A stretch of 64,000 nucleotides of DNA from Pseudomonas fluorescens (GTDB lineage: Bacteria > Pseudomonadota > Gammaproteobacteria > Pseudomonadales > Pseudomonadaceae): positions 62,001 through 126,000 of the forward strand of contig NZ_CABVIR010000009.1 in the NCBI RefSeq assembly GCF_902498065.1. The letters run 5' to 3'. Shown in pieces: positions 53,192 to 62,758 of this stretch. Every line of letters begins with the position of its first letter. Within the stretch, counting starts at the first letter, position 1. The notes below the pieces were generated by a model that did no database searches, was not told the origin of the DNA, and saw only the letters and a list, made by a program, of their open reading frames with translations. The position numbers were made by a program, and so were the translations under genes.

Positions 53192-53205
53192 TTGATTCAG
53201 GTCAT
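53192..53205 (+). promoter_or_regulatory. ANR/FNR-like box upstream of azurin
   Basis: TTGAT-TCAG-GTCAT agrees with TTGAT-N4-ATCAA at 8 of 10 positions. It is centred about 79 bp upstream of the azu start codon. Azurin genes in pseudomonads are known to respond to ANR; no clear -10 hexamer was found. Confidence 0.5.
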
Positions 53206-53277
53206 AGGAACTTGCGAAGTTTTCAGGCAGTCTTCTGTCCATTCGCACTTTTGTTAACCCTGCCTTGGAGATTCACC

Positions 53278-53724
53278 ATGTTTGCCAAACTTGTTGCGGT
53301 ATCCCTGCTGACACTGGCCAGCAGTCAATTGATGGCTGCCGAGTGCAAGACAACCATCGACTCCACCGACCAAATGTCCTTCAACACCAAGGCCATTGAA
53401 ATCGACAAAAGCTGCAAAACCTTCACCGTTGAACTGACCCATTCCGGCAACCTGCCGAAAAATGTGATGGGCCATAACTGGGTGCTGAGCAAAGAAGCTG
53501 ACATGCAGCCGATTGCCACTGATGGCCTGGCTGCCGGTATCGACAAGAACTACCTGAAGGAAGGTGATGCGCGCATTATCGCTCACACCAAAATCATCGG
53601 TGCCAAGGAAACCGATTCGGTGACTTTCGATGTGTCGAAGCTTGATGCTGCCGAGAAATACGGCTTCTTCTGCTCGTTCCCGGGCCACATCTCGATGATG
53701 AAAGGCACGGTTACGCTGAAATAA
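53278..53724 (+). CDS. azu: Azurin
   Basis: A periplasmic blue copper protein that shuttles electrons in respiration/denitrification and redox stress. The 148-aa precursor has a 20-residue signal peptide (KLVAVSLLTLASSQLMA, cleaved before AECKT), leaving 128 residues, the standard azurin length. Copper ligands are present in mature numbering: His46 in MGHNWV, Cys112 and His117 in FFCSFPGHIS, Met121; the Cys3-Cys26 pair is also kept. The ATG at 53278 has TTGGAG upstream. Monocistronic with a strong terminator. Confidence 0.97.
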   Translation: MFAKLVAVSLLTLASSQLMAAECKTTIDSTDQMSFNTKAIEIDKSCKTFTVELTHSGNLPKNVMGHNWVLSKEADMQPIATDGLAAGIDKNYLKEGDARIIAHTKIIGAKETDSVTFDVSKLDAAEKYGFFCSFPGHISMMKGTVTLK

Positions 53725-53739
53725 GCGAATCGGGCTCAT

Positions 53740-53773
53740 AAAAAAAGCGTCCTGTGAGGGACGCTTTTTTTTG
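53740..53773. terminator. Terminator after azurin
   Basis: AGCGTCC (53746-53752) pairs with GGACGCT (53759-53765), flanked by A6 and T8, so it is usable in both directions. Confidence 0.92.
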
Positions 53774-53799
53774 TGCCTGACATTTGACCGAGTCATCGT

Positions 53800-53880
53800 T
53801 CATCGCTAGCAGGCTAGCTCCCGCAGTGGATCTGCGACACTCCGCAAGTCCCCTGTGGGAGCTAGCCTGCTAGCGATGTG
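53800..53880. repeat. REPIN, copy 8 (GCTAGC variant)
   Basis: CATCGCTAGCAGGCTAGCTCCCGC (about 53801-53824) and GTGGGAGCTAGCCTGCTAGCGATG (about 53855-53878) are inverted, between convergent azu and nadE. Both halves have the rare GCTAGCAGGCTAGC stem. Confidence 0.88.
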
Positions 53881-53902
53881 GTCGGTTCAGGCGCCGCCTT
53901 GC

Positions 53903-54730
53903 TTATGGTGCAAACGGCATCACTCGCTTGTGATGGGTCTTTTTGTACGTATCACAAATGATCTTGAACGCTTCCTCACGCACCGGCTCACCGTGCAGGA
54001 ACGCGTCGATCTCGGCGTAGGTCACGCCATGGGACGCTTCGTCCGGTTTACCCGGCGACAGGTCTTCCAGGTCGGCGGTCGGGACTTTTTCCACCAGCGA
54101 TTCCGGTGCGCCGAAACTACGGGCAATGGCCCGGACCTGGTTTTTCACCAGACCGCTCAACGGGGCCAGGTCGCAAGCACCGTCACCGAACTTGGTGAAG
54201 AACCCCATCACCGCTTCTGCCGCGTGGTCGGTGCCGATCACCAGGCCATGGGCCGCGCCGGCGATGGTGTACTGGGCGACCATACGCATCCGCGCCTTGG
54301 TGTTGCCGAGGACGAAATCCACCGACACCGCGTGCTTGCCTTCGAAGGCTGCCACTTCATTGGCCAGGGACTTGACCGCCGGGCCGATGTTTACGGTGTG
54401 ACGCTCGTCCGGCTTGATGAAATCCACCGAAGCCTGGGCGTCGTGTTCATCGAACTGGGTTTCGTACGGCAGGCGCACGGCGATGAACTTGTAGTTGTCA
54501 TCACCGGTGCGGGTACGCAGTTCACACATGGCGCGCTGGGCCAGCAGGCCGGCGGTCAGGGAGTCCACGCCGCCGCTGATGCCAAGCACCAGGGTCTTGA
54601 GCCCGGAATTGACCAGGCAATCCTGGATGAAGGTAATGCGCCGGGCGATTTCTGCCTCGAGGGCGGCCTTGTCGGCGAATGGGGGTTGAACCTTGAGCTG
54701 CTCAGCAATCTCACGCTGTACGGCTTGCAT
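53903..54730 (-). CDS. nadE: Ammonia-dependent NAD+ synthetase
   Basis: Final step of NAD+ synthesis: amidates nicotinate adenine dinucleotide. The 275-aa protein is the short, glutaminase-free form. It has the PP-loop LGISGGVDSLTAGLL (about residues 47-61), RMRMVAQYTIAG, GTDHAAEAVMGFFTKFGDGA and DLSPGKPDEASHG. It follows pncB with only 4 bp between them on the minus strand. Confidence 0.96.
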   Translation of the reverse strand: MQAVQREIAEQLKVQPPFADKAALEAEIARRITFIQDCLVNSGLKTLVLGISGGVDSLTAGLLAQRAMCELRTRTGDDNYKFIAVRLPYETQFDEHDAQASVDFIKPDERHTVNIGPAVKSLANEVAAFEGKHAVSVDFVLGNTKARMRMVAQYTIAGAAHGLVIGTDHAAEAVMGFFTKFGDGACDLAPLSGLVKNQVRAIARSFGAPESLVEKVPTADLEDLSPGKPDEASHGVTYAEIDAFLHGEPVREEAFKIICDTYKKTHHKRVMPFAP

Positions 54731-54734
54731 GAAT

Positions 54735-55961
54735 TCACTCCTTGCTTGGTGTGCTGGAAAGGGCGGCAGGAACTTTGAAAACGTGTCGCAAGTAGGCGAC
54801 GAAATTCGGGTCTTTGCAGTGAGTCTTGCCAGGCTCGTCGGAGATCTTTGCCACCGGTTGGCCGTTGCAGGCCGCCATTTTAAGCACGATGCTCATCGGT
54901 TCGACACCTGGAATATCGCACGTCAGGTTAGTGCCGATGCCGAAGCTGACATTGATCCGACCGCGTAATGCGCGAAATATTTCCAGCGCCTTGGGCAGCG
55001 TCAGACTGTCGGAGAACGTCAGGGTCTTGCTCATCGGGTCGATGCCCAGCTTTTGATAGTGGGCGATCGCCTTTTCTGCCCAGATCACCGGATCCCCGGA
55101 GTCATGGCGCAAGCCGTCAAAGAGTTTGGCGAAGTACAGGTCGAAGTCGTTGAGGAAGGCATCCATGGTGATGCAGTCAGTCAAGGCGATCCCGAGCAAA
55201 CCCCGGTATTCGCGGACCCAGCAATCGAGGGCGGCGATCTGGCTGTCGATCAGCCGCGGGCCGAGTTGCTGGTGCGCCATGATCCACTCGTGAGCCATGG
55301 TGCCCAGCGGTTTCATGTCCAGTTCCCGGGACAAATGCACGTTGCTGGTGCCGACGAAACGACCGGGGAAATCGTGCTTGAGCACGTTCACTACTTCTTC
55401 CTGCACTCGGTAGGAAAAGCGACGGCGAGTACCGAAATCGGCTACCTGCAATTCCGACAATTCGTCGCTGCCGGCGTTAGCGGTCAGCCAGTCGAACTTG
55501 CGATAGAGCTGCTCACGCGCCTGCTCCAGTACGATTTCGCGATAGCGATAGCGGTTGCGCACTTCGCTGACGATGGACAGCAGCGGCACTTCGAACAGGA
55601 TCACATGCAGCCACGGTCCGCGCAGGCGGATGAACAATTCGCCGTTTTCGATGCCGGTGTGGACGTAGCGCAGGTTGAAGCGGAACAACCCGAGGAACCG
55701 CAGGAAATCCGGCTTCATGAAGCTGATGCGCTCCATGAAACTCAACTGGTCGGCGGTCAGGCTCAACTCGGCCAGGCGCTCGATCTGGACGCGGATTTCC
55801 GCCAGGTACGGGTGCAGATCTTCACTGTTGCGGCAACGGAACTCCCATTCGACGTCCACGTTCGGGTAGTTGTGCAGCACCGCCTGCATCATCGTCAGTT
55901 TGTAGAAGTCGGTGTCGAGCAGGTTCTGCACGATGCGATCGGCAAACACACTCTCGCTCAT
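54735..55961 (-). CDS. pncB: Nicotinate phosphoribosyltransferase
   Basis: Salvage enzyme that makes nicotinate mononucleotide from nicotinate, PRPP and ATP. The 408-aa protein has LLDTDFYKLTMMQAVLHNYPN at the N-terminus, DFGTRRRFSYRVQEEVV, FVGTSNVHLSRELDMKPLGTMAHEWIMAHQ, LRHDSGDPVIWAEKAI and FGIGTNLTCDI. Together with nadE it forms a two-gene NAD salvage operon. Confidence 0.97.
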   Translation of the reverse strand: MSESVFADRIVQNLLDTDFYKLTMMQAVLHNYPNVDVEWEFRCRNSEDLHPYLAEIRVQIERLAELSLTADQLSFMERISFMKPDFLRFLGLFRFNLRYVHTGIENGELFIRLRGPWLHVILFEVPLLSIVSEVRNRYRYREIVLEQAREQLYRKFDWLTANAGSDELSELQVADFGTRRRFSYRVQEEVVNVLKHDFPGRFVGTSNVHLSRELDMKPLGTMAHEWIMAHQQLGPRLIDSQIAALDCWVREYRGLLGIALTDCITMDAFLNDFDLYFAKLFDGLRHDSGDPVIWAEKAIAHYQKLGIDPMSKTLTFSDSLTLPKALEIFRALRGRINVSFGIGTNLTCDIPGVEPMSIVLKMAACNGQPVAKISDEPGKTHCKDPNFVAYLRHVFKVPAALSSTPSKE

Positions 55962-56080
55962 AACGGGGTTCTCCAGGCTGGCCGCGCCTGTGGCAGCGAC
56001 GTTGCAGCTGTTTCAATGAATGGGGCTAGTGGCGCATATCAGTGCCGGGTATTGCCAGCGATTTTTATACCGCAGCAGAT

Positions 56081-56176
56081 CCCTGTGGTAGCGAGCCTGC
56101 TCGCGATAGCGGTTTGTCAGTCGACTTTGATGTTGTCTGACACGCCGCCTTCACGAGCAGGCCCGCTACCACCGGG
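56081..56176. repeat. REPIN, copy 9 (one half decayed)
   Basis: CCCTGTGGTAGCGAGCCTGCTCGCGATAG (about 56081-56109) and TCACGAGCAGGCCCGCTACCACCGGGG (about 56151-56177) are inverted. Both have GTGGTAGC instead of GTGGGAGC, and the right half has a CTC to CCC change in its stem. Confidence 0.8.
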
Positions 56177-56190
56177 GATTGTGTGAAGGC

Positions 56191-57102
56191 TTAAGCTTGC
56201 GGCATGTCCGGGCTATCAACCTGCTCCAGCATCCACTTCACAAAATCCCGCACTTTGGGCACTTCCGCCGAGTGCTCTGGATAGGCCAGGTAATAGGCGT
56301 CGGAACTGGGCATCGCGTGCTGCCAGGGTATGACCAGCTTGCCGTCGGCCAATTCCTCTTCCACCAGAAACCGCGGCAACAGCGCCACGCCGCAGCCGAC
56401 CTGCGCGGCGCGGATGCACATGTAGAAGGTCTCGAAGCGCGGCCCGTGGTAGCTGTGTTCGGTGTGGTAGCCCTGGCTGTCGAACCAGTCGTGCCAGGCC
56501 TGCGGTCGGGAGGCGTTTTGCAGCAGGACCAGGTCGGTGAGTTGGGTCGGATCAGTGAACGGTGTAGCCGGCAGGCTGCCCGGTGCGCACACGGGAACAA
56601 GCTCTTCGCCGAACAACTTCAGGCATTCGGTGCGGGGCCGTGAGCCCTGGCCGAAATAGAACGCCAGATCGCTGCGACCTTGCAGCAGGTCATCGGCTTC
56701 CTGCTCGCTGCACAGGTCCAGATGAATCGACGGATGACGCAGTCGCCAGCCTTTCAAGCGAGGCACCAGCCAACGGGCGCCGAACGTCGGTGGCGTCGAG
56801 ACGCGCAGGACTTCGGTCTCACCGCCGTAGGAACGCAGGTAATGGGTCGACATCTCGACCTGCGTGAGGATTTTTCGTACCTCCACCAGGTACAAATCAC
56901 CGGCAGGGGTCATTTGCAGGCGTCGGCGCACCCGACGGAACAACAGGTGCTGCAACAATTCCTCGAGTTGCGCGACCTGCTTGCTGACGGCGCTCTGGGT
57001 CAGGTTCAGCTCTTCGGCGGCCCGCGTGAAACTCAAATGCCGGGTCACGGCCTCGAAACACTGCAGCGCGGTGATCGACGGCAGGTAGCGTTTATTCAGC
57101 AT
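56191..57102 (-). CDS. LysR-family transcriptional regulator (GcvA-like), divergent to amaB
   Basis: The 303-aa protein has an N-terminal winged helix-turn-helix (LPSITALQCFEAVTRHLSFTRAAEELNLTQSAVSKQVAQLEELL, residues about 7-50) and a LysR substrate-binding domain (about 92-295). The ATG at 57102 is preceded by AAGGAC. In P. putida a LysR gene also borders amaB-amaA (pipecolate/lysine catabolism), so it probably regulates amaBA, with an effector from lysine or pipecolate breakdown. A candidate site ATTC-N7-GAAT lies in the divergent region. Confidence 0.85.
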   Translation of the reverse strand: MLNKRYLPSITALQCFEAVTRHLSFTRAAEELNLTQSAVSKQVAQLEELLQHLLFRRVRRRLQMTPAGDLYLVEVRKILTQVEMSTHYLRSYGGETEVLRVSTPPTFGARWLVPRLKGWRLRHPSIHLDLCSEQEADDLLQGRSDLAFYFGQGSRPRTECLKLFGEELVPVCAPGSLPATPFTDPTQLTDLVLLQNASRPQAWHDWFDSQGYHTEHSYHGPRFETFYMCIRAAQVGCGVALLPRFLVEEELADGKLVIPWQHAMPSSDAYYLAYPEHSAEVPKVRDFVKWMLEQVDSPDMPQA

Positions 57103-57138
57103 GGGTTGTCCTTTTTTCTTGTTTCTTGCTGACCAGCA

Positions 57139-57153
57139 ATTCGCAGCATGAAT
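57139..57153. promoter_or_regulatory. LysR-type binding-site candidate
   Basis: ATTC-GCAGCAT-GAAT is a perfect dyad with the T-N11-A form favoured by LysR regulators, 37 bp upstream of the regulator start codon and in the amaB divergent region. Confidence 0.45.
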
Positions 57154-57277
57154 AAACGGAATGATATCTCTCTTAAAGGTCGTTTGTTGGGTAACCTCCG
57201 GCGAGCTAAAACTACAGGTCTGATCAGTCGTGATATTCCGACTGCACGTTTTCTGTTTTTTGCTTGAGGAGTGACCC

Positions 57278-58768
57278 ATGGTTGCCGCATTGCTTGATCG
57301 TCTTGGTGTGAACCCGGCCCTGTACCAGAACGGCAAAGTGCCGGTGCATTCGCCGATCGATGGCAGCAAGATCGCCTCTGTGAACTGGGAAGGCGCCGCT
57401 GAAGTCGAGCAGCACATCAGTCGCGCAGATCATGCGTTCGAATTGTGGCGCAAGGTCCCGGCACCGCGCCGTGGCGAACTGGTACGCCAACTGGGCGACA
57501 TCCTGCGTGAATACAAGGCCGACCTCGGCGAGCTGGTGTCCTGGGAAGCCGGCAAGATCACTCAGGAAGGCCTGGGTGAAGTTCAGGAAATGATCGACAT
57601 CTGCGACTTCGCCGTCGGCCTGTCCCGTCAGTTGTACGGTTTGACCATCGCTTCCGAGCGTCCTGGCCACCACATGCGCGAAACCTGGCACCCGCTGGGC
57701 ATCGTTGGCGTGATCAGTGCGTTCAACTTCCCGGTGGCGGTCTGGGCCTGGAACACCACGCTGGCGCTGGTCTGTGGCAACCCGGTGATCTGGAAACCGT
57801 CGGAGAAAACCCCGCTGACCGCACTGGCCTGCCAGGCGCTGTTCGACCGTGTACTGAAAAACTTCAGCGATGCACCTCCGCACCTGAGCCAAGTGATCAT
57901 CGGTGGCCGCGATGCCGGCGAGGCGCTGGTCGATGACCCGCGTGTCGCGCTGATCAGCGCTACCGGCAGCACCCGCATGGGCCGCGAAGTGGCGCCGAAA
58001 ATCGCCGCGCGATTCGCCCGCAGCATTCTGGAGCTGGGCGGCAACAACGCCATGATCCTCGGCCCAAGCGCCGATCTGGACATGGCTGTTCGCGCGATCC
58101 TGTTCAGCGCCGTCGGCACCGCCGGTCAGCGTTGCACCACGTTGCGTCGCCTGATCGCTCACGAATCGGTGAAGGAAGAAATCGTTACCCGCCTGAAAGC
58201 CGCTTATTCCAAAGTGCGCATCGGCAACCCGCTGGAAGGCAACCTGATCGGCCCGCTGATCGACAAACACAGCTTCGACAACATGCAGGACGCGCTGGAA
58301 CAGGCCTTGAGCGAAGGCGGCCGGGTCTTCGGCGGCAAGCGTCAGCTGGAAGACAAATACCCGAACGCTTACTACGTCTCGCCGGCCATCGTTGAAATGC
58401 CGGAGCAGAGCGACGTGGTCTGTCATGAAACCTTCGCGCCGATCCTGTACGTGGTCGGTTACAAGGACTTCGACGAGGCCCTGCGCCTGAACAACGCCGT
58501 GCCGCAAGGCCTGTCCTCGTGCATCTTCACCACCGATGTGCGTGAAGCCGAGCAGTTCATGTCGGCGGTGGGCAGCGACTGTGGCATCGCCAACGTCAAC
58601 ATCGGCCCGAGCGGCGCGGAAATCGGCGGCGCGTTTGGTGGCGAGAAAGAGACGGGTGGTGGTCGTGAGTCGGGTTCCGATGCATGGCGCGGGTACATGC
58701 GCCGCCAGACCAACACCGTGAACTATTCGCTGGAGTTGCCGTTGGCGCAGGGGATTACGTTCGACTGA
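57278..58768 (+). CDS. amaB: Alpha-aminoadipic semialdehyde (piperideine-6-carboxylate) dehydrogenase
   Basis: An ALDH7/antiquitin-type dehydrogenase oxidising L-2-aminoadipate semialdehyde to aminoadipate in pipecolate/lysine breakdown. The 496-aa protein has an NAD-binding fold with PLGIVGVISAFNFPVAVWAWN and WKPSEKTPLTALA, SATGSTRMGREV, the general-base Glu in LELGGNNA, and nucleophile Cys286 in GTAGQRCTT. The aminoadipate-specific tail and ALDH7 sequence features, and the adjacent FAD oxidoreductase and LysR genes, match the P. putida ama locus. The pathway name is inferred from this arrangement. Confidence 0.88.
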   Translation: MVAALLDRLGVNPALYQNGKVPVHSPIDGSKIASVNWEGAAEVEQHISRADHAFELWRKVPAPRRGELVRQLGDILREYKADLGELVSWEAGKITQEGLGEVQEMIDICDFAVGLSRQLYGLTIASERPGHHMRETWHPLGIVGVISAFNFPVAVWAWNTTLALVCGNPVIWKPSEKTPLTALACQALFDRVLKNFSDAPPHLSQVIIGGRDAGEALVDDPRVALISATGSTRMGREVAPKIAARFARSILELGGNNAMILGPSADLDMAVRAILFSAVGTAGQRCTTLRRLIAHESVKEEIVTRLKAAYSKVRIGNPLEGNLIGPLIDKHSFDNMQDALEQALSEGGRVFGGKRQLEDKYPNAYYVSPAIVEMPEQSDVVCHETFAPILYVVGYKDFDEALRLNNAVPQGLSSCIFTTDVREAEQFMSAVGSDCGIANVNIGPSGAEIGGAFGGEKETGGGRESGSDAWRGYMRRQTNTVNYSLELPLAQGITFD

Positions 58769-58773
58769 TCGGG

Positions 58774-58852
58774 CCCCATCGCTGGCAAGCCAGCTCCTGC
58801 ACGGCCTGTGTCGTGGCGCATAACCTGTAGGAGCTGGCTTGCCAGCGAAGCT
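58774..58852. repeat. REPIN, copy 10 (GCTGGC variant)
   Basis: CATCGCTGGCAAGCCAGCTCCTGC (about 58777-58800) and GTAGGAGCTGGCTTGCCAGCGAAG (about 58828-58851) are inverted, between amaB and amaA. Both halves share the GCTGGCAAGCCAGC stem and the GTAGGAGC variant. Confidence 0.85.
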
Positions 58853-58887
58853 TTTTCTGTTTGTTAGGTTTCTGTTGGAGTCTGGCA

Positions 58888-60171
58888 ATGCCGTTACGCG
58901 AAGAGTGTCTGTGGGAAAAACTGACGCCGCAAAGGCCTGATAATGCGGCGCTCAAGAGCGAAGTAACGGCCGATGTTTGCGTCATCGGCGCCGGGTTCAC
59001 CGGTCTGTCGGCGGCGGTGCATCTGCTGGAACAAGGCAAAACGGTGTGTGTGCTGGAAGCCCATCGTGCCGGTCATGGTGGTTCGGGGCGCAACGTCGGG
59101 CTGGTCAACGCCGGGATGTGGATTCCACCGGACGACATCGAGGCCGGGTTCGGCGAAGCGGTGGGCAGTCAGCTCAATCGCATGCTGGGGGCGGCACCTT
59201 CGTTGGTGTTCAGCCTTGTGGACAAATACAACATCGATTGCCAGTTACGCCGTGAAGGCACGTTGCACATGGCGCATAACGCCCGTGGTGAAGCGGACCT
59301 GCGCAGTCGTGAAGAACAATGGAAGCGTCGCGGTGCGCCGGTCGAACTGCTGACCGGTCAAGCCTGCGAACAAGCGACTGGCACCAGGAAAATCGCCGCC
59401 GCGTTGCTCGATCGACGTGCCGGTACGATCAACCCGATGGCGTACACCACCGGTTTGGCCAAAGCGGCCATCGGGCTTGGCGGTCGGTTGTTCGATCATT
59501 CTCCCGTGACTCGACTCGAACGTCAGGGCCAGCGCTGGTCGGTGCAAACGGCACAGGGTTCGGTGCTTGCCGAGCAAGTCGTGATTGCGTCCAACGCTTA
59601 CACCGAAGGTGACTGGACGGAACTGCGACGCAACTTCTTTCCCGGTTACTACTATCAAGTGGCCTCGGTCCCGCTGACTGACGATGCCTCGCAACAAATC
59701 CTCCCCGGTGGACAGGGTTCCTGGGACACCCGTCAGGTCCTCAGCAGTATTCGTCGCGACAAAGATGGCCGTTTGCTGCTGGGGAGCCTGGGTAATGGCA
59801 ATCAGAAGCCGACCTGGTTCCTCAAGGCTTGGGCCGACCGGGTTCAGCAGCACTATTTTCCGTACCTCAAGCAGGTGGAATGGGAGTGCACCTGGACCGG
59901 TTGCATCGCGTTTACTCCCGATCATTTGATGCGCCTGTTCGAACCGGCGCCCGGTTTAGTGGCAGTCACTGGCTACAACGGTCGAGGGGTGACTACTGGC
60001 ACTGTAGTGGGCAAAGCCTTTGCCGATTATTTGTGTAACGGAAATCCTCAGGCACTGCCGATTCCTTTCGCACCCATGCAGCCACTGGCGGGGGTGGGGC
60101 TGCGTAGCTGTCTGTATGAAGCGGGATTTTCGCTGTATCACGCGGGCCAGTGCTTGCGGATCGTGATTTGA
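58888..60171 (+). CDS. amaA: FAD-dependent L-pipecolate oxidase
   Basis: A DadA/DAAO-type flavoenzyme that oxidises L-pipecolate to piperideine-6-carboxylate, which feeds AmaB. The 428-aa protein has a Rossmann FAD motif DVCVIGAGFTGLSAAVHLLEQG (GxGxxG at 34-39), VCVLEAHRAGHGGSGRNVGLVNAG, and the C-terminal FAD-contact GLVAVTGYNGRGVTTGTVVGK. The start at 58888 has GGAG upstream. It lies 119 bp downstream of amaB with a REPIN between. Substrate assignment rests on the ama gene arrangement; similar flavoenzymes oxidise other amines. Confidence 0.82.
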   Translation: MPLREECLWEKLTPQRPDNAALKSEVTADVCVIGAGFTGLSAAVHLLEQGKTVCVLEAHRAGHGGSGRNVGLVNAGMWIPPDDIEAGFGEAVGSQLNRMLGAAPSLVFSLVDKYNIDCQLRREGTLHMAHNARGEADLRSREEQWKRRGAPVELLTGQACEQATGTRKIAAALLDRRAGTINPMAYTTGLAKAAIGLGGRLFDHSPVTRLERQGQRWSVQTAQGSVLAEQVVIASNAYTEGDWTELRRNFFPGYYYQVASVPLTDDASQQILPGGQGSWDTRQVLSSIRRDKDGRLLLGSLGNGNQKPTWFLKAWADRVQQHYFPYLKQVEWECTWTGCIAFTPDHLMRLFEPAPGLVAVTGYNGRGVTTGTVVGKAFADYLCNGNPQALPIPFAPMQPLAGVGLRSCLYEAGFSLYHAGQCLRIVI

Positions 60172-60463
60172 TTGTTGAAATTTGTTGCGGGGAGCGGCGC
60201 TTTTCGGCGCAGCGACTAGCCTGTAAAAGGTGCGGGTTGTAGCAGTACCGCACCAGCAGTGTGCACTTCGGTGACGTACGTTGTTACAGGCTGGTTGCAC
60301 TTCGTTTGGCGCTGCGGTTGCAATGATGGCGCACGCGGGTTGCGCCTTAATAAATAAATGGTTCCACCTTCAGCGGTTTAGACGGTTGCACGTCCAATGA
60401 AAATGGACTCGAAACAGTCGAAATAACAATAAAGCAGCGACTTTTTTCAGAATAAAAAACCGA
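60172..60463 (+). other. amaA-braC intergenic region upstream of the sigma-54 promoter
   Basis: No gene is seen in the 364 bp between amaA and braC. Several GCAC/GTGC half-site-like words occur (for example GTGTGCACTTCGGTG at about 60258-60272 and a GCGCA-N7-TGCGC dyad at about 60331-60347), possible enhancer-binding sites, but none matches an NtrC dyad well. Confidence 0.4.
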
Positions 60464-60479
60464 TGGCACGGCCCTTGCT
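60464..60479 (+). promoter_or_regulatory. Sigma-54 promoter for braC
   Basis: TGGCACGGCCCTTGCT is a full match to the TGGCAC-N5-TTGCW consensus. The start point would be near 60490, with a leader of about 45 nt to the braC ATG. Confidence 0.85.
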
Positions 60480-60535
60480 CTGAGCATTCAGTGAAGTCGC
60501 AGTGCCAACTAAAAAAAACCTTGGAGCACCACCTC

Positions 60536-61669
60536 ATGTCCCAGACGTTTTACAAGAAAGGCTTTCTGGCCCTCGCAGTGGCAGCTGCGTTGGGTGTTTC
60601 TGCGTTTGCACAGGCTGACGTAAAAATCGGTGTTGCGGGTCCTATGACAGGCGCCAACGCAGCATTTGGCGAGCAGTACATGAAGGGTGCACAGGCAGCA
60701 GCCGATGCAATCAACGCGTCGGGCGGCGTCAACGGGGAAAAAATCGTACTGGTCAAGGGCGATGACGCCTGCGAACCGAAACAGGCTGTGACGGTCGCCA
60801 AGGACCTGACCAACCAGAAAGTGGCAGGTGTGGTCGGTCACTTCTGCTCCTCGTCGACCATCCCGGCCTCCGAGATCTACGACGAAGCAGGCATCATCGC
60901 AATCACTCCGGGCTCCACCAACCCGCAAGTGACCGAACGCGGCCTGAGCGCCATGTTCCGTATGTGCGGCCGTGACGACCAACAGGGCATCGTTGCCGGC
61001 GACTACATCGTCGACGTGCTCAAGGGCAAGAAAGTCGTGGTTCTGCACGACAAAGACACCTACGGTCAAGGTCTGGCGGATGCCACCAAGGCTCAACTGG
61101 CCAAGCGCGGCGTGACACCAGTGCTGTACGAAGGTCTGACCCGTGGCGAGAAAGACTTCAGCGCCGTGGTGACCAAGATCCGTGCAGCCGGTGCCGATGT
61201 CGTCTATTTCGGCGGCCTGCACCCGGAAGCCGGTCCACTGGTTCGCCAACTGCGTGAACAAGGCCTCAAGGACGTCAAATTCATGTCCGATGATGGCATC
61301 GTGACTGACGAACTCGTGACCACCGCCGGTGGCCCGCAGAACGTTGATGGCGTGTACATGACCTTCGGCGCCGACCCACGTCTGCTGCCAGACAGCAAGA
61401 CCGTGGTAGACACCTTCCGCAAGGCCGGCACCGAGCCTGAAGGCTACACCCTGTACGCCTACGCTTCGGTTCAGACCCTGGCGGCTGCTTTCAACGGCGC
61501 CAAGTCCAACAGCGGCGAAAAAGCGGCTGAGTGGCTGAAGAAAAACCCGGTTAAAACCGTAATGGGCGAGAAGACCTGGGACGCCAAGGGCGACCTGAAA
61601 GTCTCCGACTACGTGGTTTACCAGTGGGACAAGGATGGCAAATACCACCAACTGGAAAAACAGAAGTGA
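60536..61669 (+). CDS. braC: Branched-chain amino acid ABC transporter, periplasmic binding protein
   Basis: High-affinity binding protein for Leu/Ile/Val (and often Ala/Thr). The 377-aa precursor has a signal peptide of about 26 residues (FLALAVAAALGVSAFAQA) and a mature domain beginning DVKIGVAGPMTGANAAFGEQYMKG, with HFCSSSTIPASEIYDEAGIIAITPGSTNP and the C-terminal WDKDGKYHQLEKQK. The ATG at 60536 has TTGGAG upstream. A strong hairpin follows before braD. Confidence 0.95.
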   Translation: MSQTFYKKGFLALAVAAALGVSAFAQADVKIGVAGPMTGANAAFGEQYMKGAQAAADAINASGGVNGEKIVLVKGDDACEPKQAVTVAKDLTNQKVAGVVGHFCSSSTIPASEIYDEAGIIAITPGSTNPQVTERGLSAMFRMCGRDDQQGIVAGDYIVDVLKGKKVVVLHDKDTYGQGLADATKAQLAKRGVTPVLYEGLTRGEKDFSAVVTKIRAAGADVVYFGGLHPEAGPLVRQLREQGLKDVKFMSDDGIVTDELVTTAGGPQNVDGVYMTFGADPRLLPDSKTVVDTFRKAGTEPEGYTLYAYASVQTLAAAFNGAKSNSGEKAAEWLKKNPVKTVMGEKTWDAKGDLKVSDYVVYQWDKDGKYHQLEKQK

Positions 61670-61682
61670 TATGAGCTGCTGA

Positions 61683-61711
61683 ACTACCCGGCGCCTTGTG
61701 CGCCGGGTAGT
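61683..61711 (+). terminator. Intercistronic stem-loop between braC and braD
   Basis: A perfect 12-bp stem (CTACCCGGCGC/GCGCCGGGTAG plus an outer A-T) with a 5-nt loop and no U-tract. Such hairpins behind binding-protein genes usually protect the upstream mRNA or partly terminate, keeping the binding protein in excess of the permeases. Confidence 0.75.
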
Positions 61712-61840
61712 CAACCAACATGTCCGTGCAGTACCTGTCTTTTCTCGTAGAGCTGCACACAACCGTGTTGCGCGGGTGGCTGAACCCCGGTCCGTCGCAC
61801 CTGGCTTCTGTGCAGTCTCTCAAATGCGTGAGATTGCGTT

Positions 61841-62755
<915 letters not shown>

Positions 62756-62758
62756 GCG

